Assembly: GCF_026627425.1 (NCBI RefSeq)
Contig: NZ_JAPNLH010000015.1
Coordinates: forward strand, 1 to 64,000
DNA from: Arthrobacter endolithicus
GTDB taxonomy: Bacteria; Actinomycetota; Actinomycetes; Actinomycetales; Micrococcaceae
Direction: 5' to 3'
DNA: 64,000 bases
Below, piece by piece: positions 42,200 to 52,207 of the stretch. The notes beneath the pieces are model-generated. The model had not been told where the DNA came from. It saw only the letters and a program-made list of their open reading frames with translations, and made no database searches. Position 1 is the stretch's first letter; the number at the start of each line of letters is the position of its first letter. The translations under genes and the position numbers were made by a program.

Positions 42200-45100
42200 T
42201 CACAAAGCCACCGCGCTGGCGACCACAAACACGTCCGAGGGCATCGGGCGCTGTAGCTTCCAGTTGATGGCGATCGGCTTGGTCCCCGAATGCTGCACAT
42301 AGTCGACCTGACCAAGGCAGGTGTAGGGCATGGTCATGCCCGTGTCATCGTTTTCGCGGGCCCGGGTGAAGAGCAGGATCTGTGAGCCGAATGCCTTGTG
42401 GTCCAGGTACCGCTGCCCGACAGGGCTCTCGGGTGAGGTTGAATTCTGCGATTCCCAGTGGAACAGGTCCTCACTGAGCGCGTAGTCCTTGTACATGATG
42501 GACGCGGCGCGGTCCTTGGCGTCCTTCTCCAGGGTCACGAAGAAGGCGTCCGTCTTGGTCTCCGCACTCCACGCTACACCCTCGCGGTGCCGGGCTTTCC
42601 GGCCATGCACGGATAAATATCCGAGGGCGGCGAGGATCTCTTCCCTGCGATAAGTGGCGTGGGAGTAGAGCGGGACGTGTTGAAGACCGAGCCCCAATCC
42701 TTTGGGCGCATACCGCGAGCGCTTGAGGCCCAGCGCTGCCAGTTGCTGGATTTCGGCGCAGGCATGGGGGAACTGCCGGAGATACTCAAGGCCTTCGTCG
42801 TAGGACGTGAAGCCGCCGGCTTCGGGCCAGAGCGCGAAGAAGAGCATGCGGGCGAAGGTCTGTTCGCGCAGTCCAAGGTCGTCGTAGCGTTGAGCGTCGG
42901 GCGAGGTGAGCCGGGTATAAGCGTCCACCCGTTCGGGATCGTCAATGCAGAGCAGTTGGGTCATGCGCTTGAGAATAAGAAGTTCTTCGGCAACGGACCG
43001 TTCGGAATCGACAGTAACCGGCATGGGACGGGCGCCGCCGGCCATCCCGTCGTTATCCAGCTCGCTATCCTCGAGCAGACCGGCGTCGCGCAGCAGCGCG
43101 GTCCAGGAATCGCCGGTCTTGCGGTACACGTCCTGCAGCGAGTTGCCCGATTCACGCAGGAAGTCCTCGAGCAGCAGTTCAGCATGCGAGCGCACGTCGG
43201 TGACCAGCTGGGCCCGGTTGAACCGAAGCTGCGCTTTGAGGTTCGCCAGCACAATCTGTTGAGCCACCCGGTCCAGCACAATCTGAGAGCCGGACGGCAG
43301 GAACGGGAATTCGTCGATGACGGCTTTTTCCAAGGCCTTCCGGCTGAGCCCGGTCAAGGCGCGGTACTTGGCGTCGAAGCGGAACTCGCGGCGCTGCTGG
43401 CCGATGTAGTCCAGCACGGTCAGCACGGACTTGTCTTTGGCCCGGCGCAGCCCGCGGCCAAGTTGCTGCAGAAAGACCGTGGCACTTTGGGTAGGCCGAA
43501 GCAGCATGATCGTGTCCACCTCGGGCAGGTCGAGCCCCTCATTGAAGAGGTCGACGGCGAAGATCACGTTCAGTTCGCAGCTCCTGAGCCGCCGCAGCGC
43601 GTCCGCACGTTCGTCGTCGGGCGTCTGCCCGGAGACGGCGACGGCGGCAATACCGGCGGTGTTGAAGACCTCGGCCATGTAGTGCGCGTGCTGCACGGAC
43701 ACGCAGAAACCGAGCGCACGCACGCCATCGGTGCTGGTGACCTTGTCGCGGAGCTCTTTGATGACCTTGGCCGCGCGGGCATCATTGCCGGTGTAGAGCC
43801 GGTCGAGCTGCCCGGTGTCATAGTTGCCGCGCTTCCACTCCACCTGGCTCAAGTCGACGTCGTCGGCCACACCGAAGTAGTGGAACGGGACCAGCAGATC
43901 CGCCTCCAGCGCATCCCAGAGGCGCAGCTCGCTGGCGGTCCGGCCGCCGAAGAACTGGTCGGCGACGTTGATACCGTCGCCGCGCTCAGGGGTGGCCGTC
44001 AGACCGAGCAGTTCCTGCGGCTGCAGATGGTCCAGGATGGCACGGTAGGTGGGTGCCTGGGCATGGTGAAATTCATCAATCACGACGACGTCGAAATGGC
44101 CCGGTTCGATGGTCCCGATCCCGAGGGCAGCCAGGGACTGGACGCTCGCGAAGACGTGCTTCCAGTCCTTGGGTTTGTGCTCACCCACGTAGAGCTCACC
44201 GAATGAACCGCTCTGCAGGACGTTCCGGTAGGTGGCCAGGGATTGCTTGAGGATTTCCTGCCGGTGTGCGACGAAGAGCAGCGTCAGGTCACGGCCGGCT
44301 GCTGCGCACAGGCGCTGATAATCCAGCGCGGCGACAACTGTCTTGCCGGTCCCGGTCGCGGCGACTAGCAGATTGCGGTGCTGGCCGTGGATTGCGCGCG
44401 CCGATTCAAGGTCCTCGAGCATCTCCTGCTGATGAAGGTACGGCTGCACCTCCAGACCCGTGAAAGTGTCCGGCCGGCTTACTGCCCGCCCGCCGTTGCG
44501 GGCCAGCGCGGCATCCAGCTTGTCGCCGTCGTTCTCCGGATCGTAGGGCTGGAACGCGCGCTGCTCCCAATAGCTGTCAAAGGTGATTTCAAACTTCTGC
44601 AGCAGCTTTGGCGTGCCCACCGAGGACAGCCGGACGTTCCATTCGAGGCCATCCAGCATGGCCGCGGCGCTGAGGTTTGAACTGCCCACGTAGGCCGTAT
44701 CGAAGCCGGTGTTGCGGCGGAAGAGCCATGCTTTGGCGTGCAAACGCGTGGCGTGGGTTTCATAATTGATCCGTACCTCGGCACCGTACTTTGTCACCAG
44801 ATCATCAATGGCCCGGCGTTCAGTGGCACCCATATAGGTGCTGGTCAGGACGCGCAGCTGGATGCCCCTGTCCCGCAGCTCCAGCAGTGCCGGTTCCAGC
44901 AAACGAAGCCCTGTCCAGCGGATGAAGGCGCAGAGCAGATCAACCCGGCTGGCCGACGCCATCTCGGTGCGGATCTCCGCGGCGAGGTTCGGATCGTCCT
45001 TGCCGTTGGTGAGCAGGGCGGCGTCGCTCAGCCTGGTGGTGGGGCGGCGGAGATTACGACGGCGCAGGCCGGCCGGAGCGGCGAGGGATCTCAGTTCCTG

Positions 45101-45376
45101 CGGACCCGGGTGGATGGTGTCCGGATGCTGCAGCGCGTGCAGGAGATTGTTTGCCAGGGCGACCCGCTCTTGCGGCCTGGCCTGCACGAGCGCTGCGCGT
45201 GCCAAGTCGCCGATATGCCGGGCCAGAACCTCAGGGGATGCGTCGTCGTCGACCGCTTCGAACACGGACAACAGCTCCTGCTGGCCGGCCACTCGCTCGC
45301 TCAACCGGCGCGTGCGCAGCGACTCGTATAGACCTTCAGCCAATAGCTCCGGCGGTTCTCCCCCAATGTTGTTCAC
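42200..45376 (-). CDS. PLD-nuclease / superfamily-2 helicase / DUF3427 fusion protein
   Basis: 1058 aa from the GTG at 45376. This start puts GLYESL about 15 residues in, as in the related fragment at 49074-49280, and TACCCT lies where the -10 box of a leaderless transcript would be; an ATG at 45487 is the alternative. Domains in order: N-terminal helical part; phospholipase-D-type nuclease with RLHAKAWLFRR and VGSSNLS (about 210-240); SF2 helicase with VAATGTGKTVVAALD (about 344), VVIDEFHHAQ (about 430), LLGLTATPER and QQLGRGLRRAKD; C-terminal DUF3427 with GLGLGLQHVPLYSHATYRRE. Such proteins are suspected restriction or DNA-repair enzymes. It is divergent from the PEP-synthase regulator gene. 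Confidence 0.85.
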   Translation of the reverse strand: MNNIGGEPPELLAEGLYESLRTRRLSERVAGQQELLSVFEAVDDDASPEVLARHIGDLARAALVQARPQERVALANNLLHALQHPDTIHPGPQELRSLAAPAGLRRRNLRRPTTRLSDAALLTNGKDDPNLAAEIRTEMASASRVDLLCAFIRWTGLRLLEPALLELRDRGIQLRVLTSTYMGATERRAIDDLVTKYGAEVRINYETHATRLHAKAWLFRRNTGFDTAYVGSSNLSAAAMLDGLEWNVRLSSVGTPKLLQKFEITFDSYWEQRAFQPYDPENDGDKLDAALARNGGRAVSRPDTFTGLEVQPYLHQQEMLEDLESARAIHGQHRNLLVAATGTGKTVVAALDYQRLCAAAGRDLTLLFVAHRQEILKQSLATYRNVLQSGSFGELYVGEHKPKDWKHVFASVQSLAALGIGTIEPGHFDVVVIDEFHHAQAPTYRAILDHLQPQELLGLTATPERGDGINVADQFFGGRTASELRLWDALEADLLVPFHYFGVADDVDLSQVEWKRGNYDTGQLDRLYTGNDARAAKVIKELRDKVTSTDGVRALGFCVSVQHAHYMAEVFNTAGIAAVAVSGQTPDDERADALRRLRSCELNVIFAVDLFNEGLDLPEVDTIMLLRPTQSATVFLQQLGRGLRRAKDKSVLTVLDYIGQQRREFRFDAKYRALTGLSRKALEKAVIDEFPFLPSGSQIVLDRVAQQIVLANLKAQLRFNRAQLVTDVRSHAELLLEDFLRESGNSLQDVYRKTGDSWTALLRDAGLLEDSELDNDGMAGGARPMPVTVDSERSVAEELLILKRMTQLLCIDDPERVDAYTRLTSPDAQRYDDLGLREQTFARMLFFALWPEAGGFTSYDEGLEYLRQFPHACAEIQQLAALGLKRSRYAPKGLGLGLQHVPLYSHATYRREEILAALGYLSVHGRKARHREGVAWSAETKTDAFFVTLEKDAKDRAASIMYKDYALSEDLFHWESQNSTSPESPVGQRYLDHKAFGSQILLFTRARENDDTGMTMPYTCLGQVDYVQHSGTKPIAINWKLQRPMPSDVFVVASAVAL

Positions 45377-45591
45377 TTTGCCAGGGTATGTGGTGCCGGA
45401 GACATTCAGGAACCAGGGGCCGCTGGCCAGCCGCTCAGGTTCCGTCGGCACCGGAACCAGCCTGCCGCCGTCGTGCCTCACCCACATCAACGAGTTCCGC
45501 GGCAGGCACCCGGCCCGCACGGACGCCGAGCACCCCACCGGAATTAAACTCCGCCGTCGGCATCGCCGCGACATTGGGGGAGAATGCGTTC

Positions 45592-46410
45592 ATGACTGAT
45601 GACATTCCCCGCCCGGTGTACTTCCTCTCGGACAGTACGGGCATCACCGCAGAAACTCTCGGCAACACCTTGCTGACGCAGTTCCCCGTCAACAATTTTG
45701 ACCGCACGACGGTCCCCTTCATCATGACCGTCGAACAGGCGCAGGCGGTCGTGGACACCATCGATGAACTCGCCGCCCGCGGCCCGGCACCGATCGTCTT
45801 TTCCACCGCCGTCGGCGGCGACATCCGCAGGACCCTGGCCCGATGCAAGGGAACGATGGTGGACCTGATCGGGACGAACGTCGGCCAACTGGAACGGGCC
45901 CTTGGCACCCCTGCCAGCGGCGAACCGGGCCGTGCGCATGGTCTGGGAAACGCCGCCCGCTATCAATCCCGAATGACTGCCGTCGAATACGCCATGGAAC
46001 ATGATGACGGTCAGAGCCTGCGGGCGTTGGAAAAGGCCCAGGTCATTCTGGTGGCCCCCTCCCGCTGCGGCAAGACGCCCACCACCATGTATCTGGCGCT
46101 GCAGCACGGCATCTTCGCCGCGAACTTCCCGCTCGTGGACGAAGATTTTGAACGGGAGGGGCTCCCGAAGCCATTGCGGCCGTTTGTTAAGAAGTGCTTT
46201 GGCCTTACCTCCAATCCCCTCCGCCTGAGCCAGGTCCGCACCGAACGCCGTCGCGGCTCCCCGTACGCCTCGCTGCGCCAGTGCGGCTTTGAGCTGCGCA
46301 GCGCCGAACTTTTGTATGTCTCGCATGGGATTCCCTACCTGAATTCGGCCAGCGTGTCTGTGGAGGAAATGGCTGCCACCATCCTGCAGCGGATGCAGCT
46401 CAAGCATTAG
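45592..46410 (+). CDS. PEP synthase regulatory protein (bifunctional kinase/phosphorylase, DUF299)
   Basis: 272 aa from the ATG at 45592 (GGGGGAGAA upstream). The DUF299 start PRPVYFLSDSTGITAETLGN, FSTAVGGDIRRTL, the P-loop VAPSRCGKTPTTMYLAL (K161) and the tail SVSVEEMAATILQRM are clear. It switches PEP synthase off and on by ADP-dependent phosphorylation of a Thr next to the catalytic His, and Pi-dependent dephosphorylation. Its target gene follows 148 bases later, the common arrangement. Confidence 0.9.
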   Translation: MTDDIPRPVYFLSDSTGITAETLGNTLLTQFPVNNFDRTTVPFIMTVEQAQAVVDTIDELAARGPAPIVFSTAVGGDIRRTLARCKGTMVDLIGTNVGQLERALGTPASGEPGRAHGLGNAARYQSRMTAVEYAMEHDDGQSLRALEKAQVILVAPSRCGKTPTTMYLALQHGIFAANFPLVDEDFEREGLPKPLRPFVKKCFGLTSNPLRLSQVRTERRRGSPYASLRQCGFELRSAELLYVSHGIPYLNSASVSVEEMAATILQRMQLKH

Positions 46411-46472
46411 AGAAAAGTTTCACAAGTCATGCGTGGCACACGTCACATGGAAAACCTGGCGGAAACCTGCCA

Positions 46473-46497
46473 CGGTGGACGGGGACGCTTTCCACCG
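46473..46497 (+). promoter_or_regulatory. Hairpin between regulator and PEP synthase genes
   Basis: CGGTGGA (46473-46479) and TCCACCG (46491-46497) form a 7-base stem with an 11-base loop in the 148-base gap. It may partly terminate or attenuate, giving different levels of regulator and enzyme. Confidence 0.3.
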
Positions 46498-46558
46498 GTG
46501 TTTGCCGAACACCGAGGCAGCGCCGCACATGCCGCCGCTTGCAAAGGAATAATGACCT

Positions 46559-48967
46559 ATGACGACAGACATCCTGTGGTTCTCAGAACTCGGACTCAAG
46601 GACTTGGATCGGGTGGGCGGCAAGAACGCCTCTCTCGGTGAGATGGTGGCGAACCTGACCTCGGCCGGCGTCCAGGTGCCGGACGGGTTCGCCACCACGG
46701 CGGACGCCTATCGCAGCTTCCTGGCCGACTCGGGCCTGGATCGGACAATTGCCGACAGGCTGGTCGGCCTGGACACCGATGACGTGACCGCGTTGGCCGA
46801 GGCGGGCCAGGAAATCCGGACCCTGATGCGGCAGACGCCCTTCCGGCCCGAGTTTGAAGCCCAGATCCGCACCTCCTACCAGAAGCTGGTGGACAAGCAC
46901 GGGGGCTCAACGGACCTTTCCTGGGCTGTCCGTTCCAGCGCGACGGCGGAAGACCTTCCGGATGCTTCCTTCGCCGGGCAGCAGGAAACCTTTTTGAACG
47001 TCCGGGGCATCGACAACATTCTGCTGGCCATCAAGGACGTGTTCGCGTCGCTCTACAACGACCGTGCCATCGCCTACCGGGTGCACCACAAATTCGAGCA
47101 CGCCGAGGTGGCGCTGTCGGCCGGGGTCCAGCGCATGGTGCGTTCCGACATCGGGGCATCCGGCGTCATGTTCACCATGGACACCGAATCCGGGTTCCAG
47201 GACGCCGTCTTCGTCACCTCCTCCTACGGCCTCGGCGAGGCCGTGGTCCAGGGCGCCGTCAACCCGGACGAGTTCTACGTATACAAACCCGCTCTCGAGG
47301 CGGGCCGACCCGCCATCCTCAAGCGCGGACTGGGCGAGAAGGCGCTCCAGATGACGTACACGGCCAACCGTGACATCGGCCGCACCATTGATTTTGTGCC
47401 GGTCGAGGCTGCACTGCGGAACCGCTTCAGCATCACGGACGACGACGTCGAACAGCTCGCGCGTCATGCCCTCGCCATCGAGCGTCATTACGGGCGTCCC
47501 ATGGACATCGAATGGGGCAAAGACGGAATCGACGGTGGCCTCTACATTCTGCAGGCCCGCCCGGAGACCGTGCAGTCCCGCCGGCCCGCGGGCCGGCTCA
47601 GCCGCTTCCTCATGAACGAGACCGGCCGGGTGCTATCTGAGGGCCGTGCCATCGGCCAGCGCATCGGCGCCGGCCGCGTCCGCATCCTCACCGCCATCGA
47701 CCAGATGGCCGGCTTCGAAACCGGTGACGTCCTCGTCGCCGACATGACCGACCCGGACTGGGAACCGATCATGAAGCGCGCGTCCGCCATCGTCACCAAC
47801 CGGGGCGGACGCACCTGCCACGCGGCGATCATCGCCCGCGAACTGGGGATTCCCGCCGTCGTCGGCACCGGAGACGTCACGGACATCCTCGCCGACGGCA
47901 CCGAGGTGACTGTCTCCTGCGCCGAAGGTGAGACCGGGCTGATCTACGAAGGACTTCTGGACTTCAGTGTCCAGGAAACCGAGATCACCCAGCTGCCCGA
48001 GGCCCCGGTCAAGGTCATGATGAATGTCGGCACACCGGAGCAGGCGTTCGCTTTCGCGCAACTGCCCAACCACGGTGTCGGCCTTGCCCGGCTGGAGTTC
48101 ATCATCAACCGCCAGATCGGCATCCACCCCAAGGCACTCCTCAACGTGGACGAACAACCGGCGGACGTGGCAGCGCAAATCCGGGAGCGGATTGCCGCTT
48201 ACGACAGTCCGCGCGACTACTACATCAAGCGCCTGGCCGAAGGGGTGGCAACCATCGCCGCCGCGTTCGCGCCGCAACCGGTGATTGTGCGCATGTCCGA
48301 CTTCAAGTCCAACGAGTACGCCAACCTGCTTGGCGGACCCGCCTACGAACCGCATGAAGAAAACCCGATGCTCGGCTTCCGCGGCGCTTCCCGCTATCTG
48401 GAGCCGTCCTTCCGGGACTGCTTCGACCTCGAGTGCGAGGCCCTGTCCTTTGTGCGCAATGAGATGGGTCTGACCAACGTCAAGCTGATGATCCCCTTTG
48501 TGCGCACCCTGGACGAGGGCCGCGGCGTGATCGACCTGCTCGCGGAGAACGGACTGCGCCGCGGCGAAAACGGGCTGGAGGTCATCATGATGTGCGAGCT
48601 GCCCGCCAACGCACTGCTGGCCGATGAATTCCTGGACCACTTCGACGGGTTCTCCATCGGCTCCAACGATATGACCCAGCTGACCCTGGGTCTGGACCGC
48701 GATTCCGCCATCGTCGCCGGCAGCTTTGATGAACGCAACCCCGCCGTCAAGAAGCTGCTGAGCATGGCCATCACGGCCTGCAAGGCCCGGGGGAAATACG
48801 TGGGGATCTGCGGGCAGGGGCCCAGCGACCACGCGGACTTTGCTCAGTGGCTGGTTGGCGAAGGCATCGATTCCGTGTCGCTGAACCCGGACACCGTGGT
48901 GGACACTTGGCTGCGCCTCGCCAATGCAGCAGCCGGCCCGCAGGAATCGGGCAGCATGACGTCCTAA
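46559..48967 (+). CDS. ppsA: Phosphoenolpyruvate synthase
   Basis: 802 aa, full length. N-terminal pyruvate/ATP-binding domain: [49 protein letters not shown]. The central swivelling domain has the phospho-carrier His H421 in [17 protein letters not shown], with the regulatory Thr two residues before it. The C-terminal PEP-binding barrel has [51 protein letters not shown] and [10 protein letters not shown]. It makes PEP, AMP and phosphate from pyruvate and ATP for gluconeogenesis. AAAGGA lies ahead of the ATG. It is controlled by the gene upstream. Confidence 0.93.
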   Translation: MTTDILWFSELGLKDLDRVGGKNASLGEMVANLTSAGVQVPDGFATTADAYRSFLADSGLDRTIADRLVGLDTDDVTALAEAGQEIRTLMRQTPFRPEFEAQIRTSYQKLVDKHGGSTDLSWAVRSSATAEDLPDASFAGQQETFLNVRGIDNILLAIKDVFASLYNDRAIAYRVHHKFEHAEVALSAGVQRMVRSDIGASGVMFTMDTESGFQDAVFVTSSYGLGEAVVQGAVNPDEFYVYKPALEAGRPAILKRGLGEKALQMTYTANRDIGRTIDFVPVEAALRNRFSITDDDVEQLARHALAIERHYGRPMDIEWGKDGIDGGLYILQARPETVQSRRPAGRLSRFLMNETGRVLSEGRAIGQRIGAGRVRILTAIDQMAGFETGDVLVADMTDPDWEPIMKRASAIVTNRGGRTCHAAIIARELGIPAVVGTGDVTDILADGTEVTVSCAEGETGLIYEGLLDFSVQETEITQLPEAPVKVMMNVGTPEQAFAFAQLPNHGVGLARLEFIINRQIGIHPKALLNVDEQPADVAAQIRERIAAYDSPRDYYIKRLAEGVATIAAAFAPQPVIVRMSDFKSNEYANLLGGPAYEPHEENPMLGFRGASRYLEPSFRDCFDLECEALSFVRNEMGLTNVKLMIPFVRTLDEGRGVIDLLAENGLRRGENGLEVIMMCELPANALLADEFLDHFDGFSIGSNDMTQLTLGLDRDSAIVAGSFDERNPAVKKLLSMAITACKARGKYVGICGQGPSDHADFAQWLVGEGIDSVSLNPDTVVDTWLRLANAAAGPQESGSMTS

Positions 48968-48979
48968 TGGCGTCCTCAA

Positions 48980-49099
48980 GGTCCTGCAGGTTGCGGAGGT
49001 GAGGACAATTCTTGAGTGTCGTGCGGTGGCCGGATGGTCGCTGGCGACGTTGTTCAAGAACCTGTCCAGCATGTCAGGGCTGAATTCGTTCAGCCGCAC
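48980..49099 (-). pseudogene. Integrase-like scrap (tyrosine recombinase N-domain?)
   Basis: One minus-strand frame reads VRLNEFSPDMLDRFLNNVAS then DHPATARHSRIVLT. That pattern resembles the SAM-like core-binding domain of actinobacterial phage integrases, in which a helix ends in TARxxRxVLS. It breaks off toward the ppsA stop. No catalytic domain is present. Confidence 0.3.
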
Positions 49100-49280
49100 T
49101 TTTGCACGAGCAGGTGCGATAACGCGAGTCTAGGTGTCCTCCTGACCGTCGATGGTACGCTGCCCGGACCTCGGGTGAGGTGTCGTCGTCGACCCTTTCG
49201 AATGTGGAGGTAAGGTCCGGTTGAGCGGCCAAACGAGCAGCCAGTACGTCGGGGTAAAGCGACTCGTAGAGGCCCCGCAC
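49074..49280 (-). pseudogene. N-terminal fragment of a second PLD-helicase-DUF3427-type gene
   Basis: The frame from a GTG at 49280 reads RGLYESLYPDVLAARLAAQP then TFERVDDDTSPEV. This parallels GLYESLRTRRLSERVAGQQ and VFEAVDDDASPEVLARHIGD of the intact protein at 42200-45376. After SPEV the similarity stops. A ribosome site (GGGGGG) and ATG at 49311 lie upstream in a frame one base off, so the original start is probably frameshifted. The fragment is on the same strand as the intact gene. 48968-49564 otherwise shows no gene. Confidence 0.55.
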
Positions 49281-49564
49281 AAGCGAATGAGCGATTCAGT
49301 CCTCATTTGTCCCCCCCGCGAAATTGTTCCCTTGACCGGGCTAGCGGAGAGCGACGACATGGACGCGTGATGACGCGGAGGAAAGAGCAGTATTCGCCGT
49401 GCAGCGGCGCTGCGTTCATGGAGGCGCTCCGGCGATGAGCCGTGCGCGCAATAGGGCCACAGTCTGGGAGCCCGCCTCCGCATAGGGCGCGGCAGCTGCC
49501 ACCATAATGTCGGACGCTCTGGATAGCGTGATAGAACGGCAGAGGGGCTATCTATGGGGGATAC

Positions 49565-52207
49565 ATGATTATTGAGTTTGGCTGGTTCCTGGACCGCGCG
49601 CCGTGGGCCTTCGCAGCGCCCGGCCTTAACCGGGTCCGCGTCGGCCGCAAGAACCTGATCGGCCTCCTGCAGACCCGCCTCGGTCTCACGCGGCCTGACA
49701 CGCCGAACGCCGAGCGGGTGAGCCAGTATCTGGAGCGTCTGCAGAGCATCGACTCCCCGGCCGCGTGGTTTCACGCGTCCTTTGGCGTGGATGCCTGGTC
49801 CACGGCGCAGGAACTGCTCGCAGCCCGCGATGACGCGGTCTCCAACGGTTGGGACGGACGGCTCCCGGAGCCTCTGAACGGAGCGGACGACGACGGACCG
49901 TCACCGCTGCTGCACACGCTCGCTGCCGCCGAGCAAGCCGACGGCGGGCTGGCGCCGTCGCTCGCCGACGATCTCGTCGAAATCCTCGACGAACTACAGG
50001 CGTCGCCGCTGCCGCTGGGCATCGATGAGCTAGTGCTACAGCACCCAGAGGTAACCTTTCCCGCCGTTTGGCGGCGGCTCATTGCCGCGCTCCGCAGCCG
50101 AGGTGTCCACGTCAGCGAGGCTGCCCGCCCCGGAACGCAGCCACAGCTGACCATCCTGAACGCGGAGACTGAATGGGAGGCTGCCGAGCATACGGCCCGG
50201 TGGCTGGCAGCGGCTGACAACGGGCGCACCGCCGTCGTCTGTTCCGACTCCACCTCCGTTTTGGACCAGTATCTAACCGGCCACGGGCAGCCTCGTCTTG
50301 GGGTCGGAGCCCAGTCCCCGTGGCAGGCTCAGGATCAGCTGATTCCGCTGTTCTTTGAACTCATCTGGGCCCCCGTCAACGTGCACCTGCTCGTCGAGTT
50401 TCTGACCCTGCCGGACACTCCAGTGCGGCTCAAGGCAGGGCGCTTCCTCCTGCGCGCGCTGCGGGAGGAGCCCGGAACCGGCGGGGAAGCCTGGCAAAAA
50501 GCCGTTGAGGAAATCGCCGGTGACGCGGACCTCGGCCCCGCGCTGGCAGCCACCCTGGACACGGCGTTCAACACTGGACTGCTGCCCGCCAGCGGCACCG
50601 TGGACGGTCGGTCGCTGCTCGCCGCCGCGCAGTGGTTCGCCGCCGTCGTCAACGCACGGGCCGCCGTCGAGCCGCGGCTGCAGGCCACCGCGGCCCAACT
50701 CAAACGCGTGCTGGCGCTGCTGGAACCACTGCCCGACGTTTCGCGGCAGGACCTCCGGCGGATCATTGCCGCCGTCGTGACACCCGCCTCGGAATCCATC
50801 CTGCCCGCCGAAGCGGCACCGTGGCTGCGGCTCAACCACCTCGTTGAGCTCGGCGAGGACGTCGAGGATGCGCTGTGGTGGGGTTTCCAGTCCGCAACGA
50901 CGCCCGCCGTGCAGCGTTGGGAAACGCACGACGTTCAGACCCTCGCCCGCATGGGTGTGCACCTGCCGTCGCCAGAGGAGCTCACTGCCCTCGCCGTCGA
51001 ACAGTCCGTGGCCTGCGCCGGGCACGCCCGCCGGCTGCTCATCGTCCAAATCGCACAGCGCAACGGCGAACGCCTGAATGGCAACCCGCTGCTTGAGGGC
51101 CTGGTGGCCCGGCAGCCCTCGCCCGCCGGCCGCACAATGGAGCAGCGGATTCTTCACCGCAGCGTCGCGGCGATGACTCTCACGGGTGAGGACGGACACT
51201 GGGAACTGATGGGAAGGACCAGCCGACTGACCCCGGCACAGCTGCGCCGGCCGGAAGCCCCGGCCCCGGTGCTGGAAGTCGGCGCCAACCAGACCCTGAT
51301 TCCGCAGACCCTTTCCTTCAGCCAGCTCAACACCCTCCTCGGATGCTCCCTGTCCTGGGTGCTCCAGTACAAGTCGAAATTGCGCATTCCCGACGCAGCC
51401 CAGATCCCGTCGGAAAACCGAATGCTCGGCTCCTTCGCGCACAAGGTCGTCGAGGTGCTGCACGGTCAGCTGAACGCCGAAAACCGCGCCGTGCCGTCCG
51501 CCGAGGAGGTGCGGAACACCATCGGGCAGCTCCTCCCGCACTTCGCCTCGGAGCTGCTGCTGCCCGGCGAAAAAGCGCGCCGGCATGCGGTGCAGAGCAC
51601 GCTGGAGACCGCCGTCGCCACCTTTTTCGAGCAGCTGCAGCGCGGCGGAGTGGTGCTGCAGGGGATGGAAGAAGAGTTCCGCAAGGAACTCCGCCTGACC
51701 GCCGGCGGCACCGAACACCTGATCCCGGTGAGCGGCCGCGCAGACGCCGTAGGCATTGACGAGGCGGGTCACAGGACTGTGGTGGACCTTAAGTGGTCCA
51801 ACTCGGATAAGTACCGCAGGGCGGAAATTCAGGACGGCGAGGCACTGCAGCTTGCCCTCTATCAATGGGCGCTGGGCGAGGGCGACTTTCCTTCTGACAA
51901 CCCGACCGCGTACTACCTGTTCAAGCAGCGCAGCTTCGCCTCCGCCCACGGGCACTTCGGCGCCAAGCTTCCGCGCACCCAGGAACCCTCGGAACTTTGG
52001 CGGAAAACCGTTCGGGCCGCCGAATTCACCCTCGAGGAGGTCCTCGCTGGCCGGGTCACGGCAGCCAAACCCGCCGAGGATGCGCTGCCGGCGGAGGGCT
52101 TGGACGCTCCCGCCCAAGCCGCCGAAGCAGGACGTCTGTACGTCAAGCCGAACTGCCGCTACTGCAACTTCGGCACGCTCTGCGGCCTGAAAGGGGACTT
52201 CTCGTGA
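49565..52207 (+). CDS. AddB/RecB-like PD-(D/E)XK nuclease with Cys cluster
   Basis: 880 aa; GGGGGA precedes the ATG. The C-terminal 290 residues form a RecB-family nuclease: QTLSFSQLNTLLGCSLSWVL, RMLGSFAHKVVEVLHG, then the catalytic set GRADAVG (about 722), VVDLKWSN (about 739) and a QLALYQWAL helix. A Cys in LLGCSLSW (about 594) and three in NCRYCNFGTLCGL (about 861-870) fit the iron-sulfur staple of AddB-type nucleases. The first 500 residues look like an inactivated helicase-like part without Walker A, as in AddB. It overlaps the next gene by four bases (GTGA), so the two form a complex. Confidence 0.82.
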   Translation: MIIEFGWFLDRAPWAFAAPGLNRVRVGRKNLIGLLQTRLGLTRPDTPNAERVSQYLERLQSIDSPAAWFHASFGVDAWSTAQELLAARDDAVSNGWDGRLPEPLNGADDDGPSPLLHTLAAAEQADGGLAPSLADDLVEILDELQASPLPLGIDELVLQHPEVTFPAVWRRLIAALRSRGVHVSEAARPGTQPQLTILNAETEWEAAEHTARWLAAADNGRTAVVCSDSTSVLDQYLTGHGQPRLGVGAQSPWQAQDQLIPLFFELIWAPVNVHLLVEFLTLPDTPVRLKAGRFLLRALREEPGTGGEAWQKAVEEIAGDADLGPALAATLDTAFNTGLLPASGTVDGRSLLAAAQWFAAVVNARAAVEPRLQATAAQLKRVLALLEPLPDVSRQDLRRIIAAVVTPASESILPAEAAPWLRLNHLVELGEDVEDALWWGFQSATTPAVQRWETHDVQTLARMGVHLPSPEELTALAVEQSVACAGHARRLLIVQIAQRNGERLNGNPLLEGLVARQPSPAGRTMEQRILHRSVAAMTLTGEDGHWELMGRTSRLTPAQLRRPEAPAPVLEVGANQTLIPQTLSFSQLNTLLGCSLSWVLQYKSKLRIPDAAQIPSENRMLGSFAHKVVEVLHGQLNAENRAVPSAEEVRNTIGQLLPHFASELLLPGEKARRHAVQSTLETAVATFFEQLQRGGVVLQGMEEEFRKELRLTAGGTEHLIPVSGRADAVGIDEAGHRTVVDLKWSNSDKYRRAEIQDGEALQLALYQWALGEGDFPSDNPTAYYLFKQRSFASAHGHFGAKLPRTQEPSELWRKTVRAAEFTLEEVLAGRVTAAKPAEDALPAEGLDAPAQAAEAGRLYVKPNCRYCNFGTLCGLKGDFS

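Noticed and set aside
45377-45574. Longer starts of the PLD-helicase (ATG 45487 and the frame to 45574)
   Set aside because: The extension is not family-like, the related fragment starts close to GLYESL, and a -10-like TACCCT fits a leaderless GTG at 45376. Not excluded.
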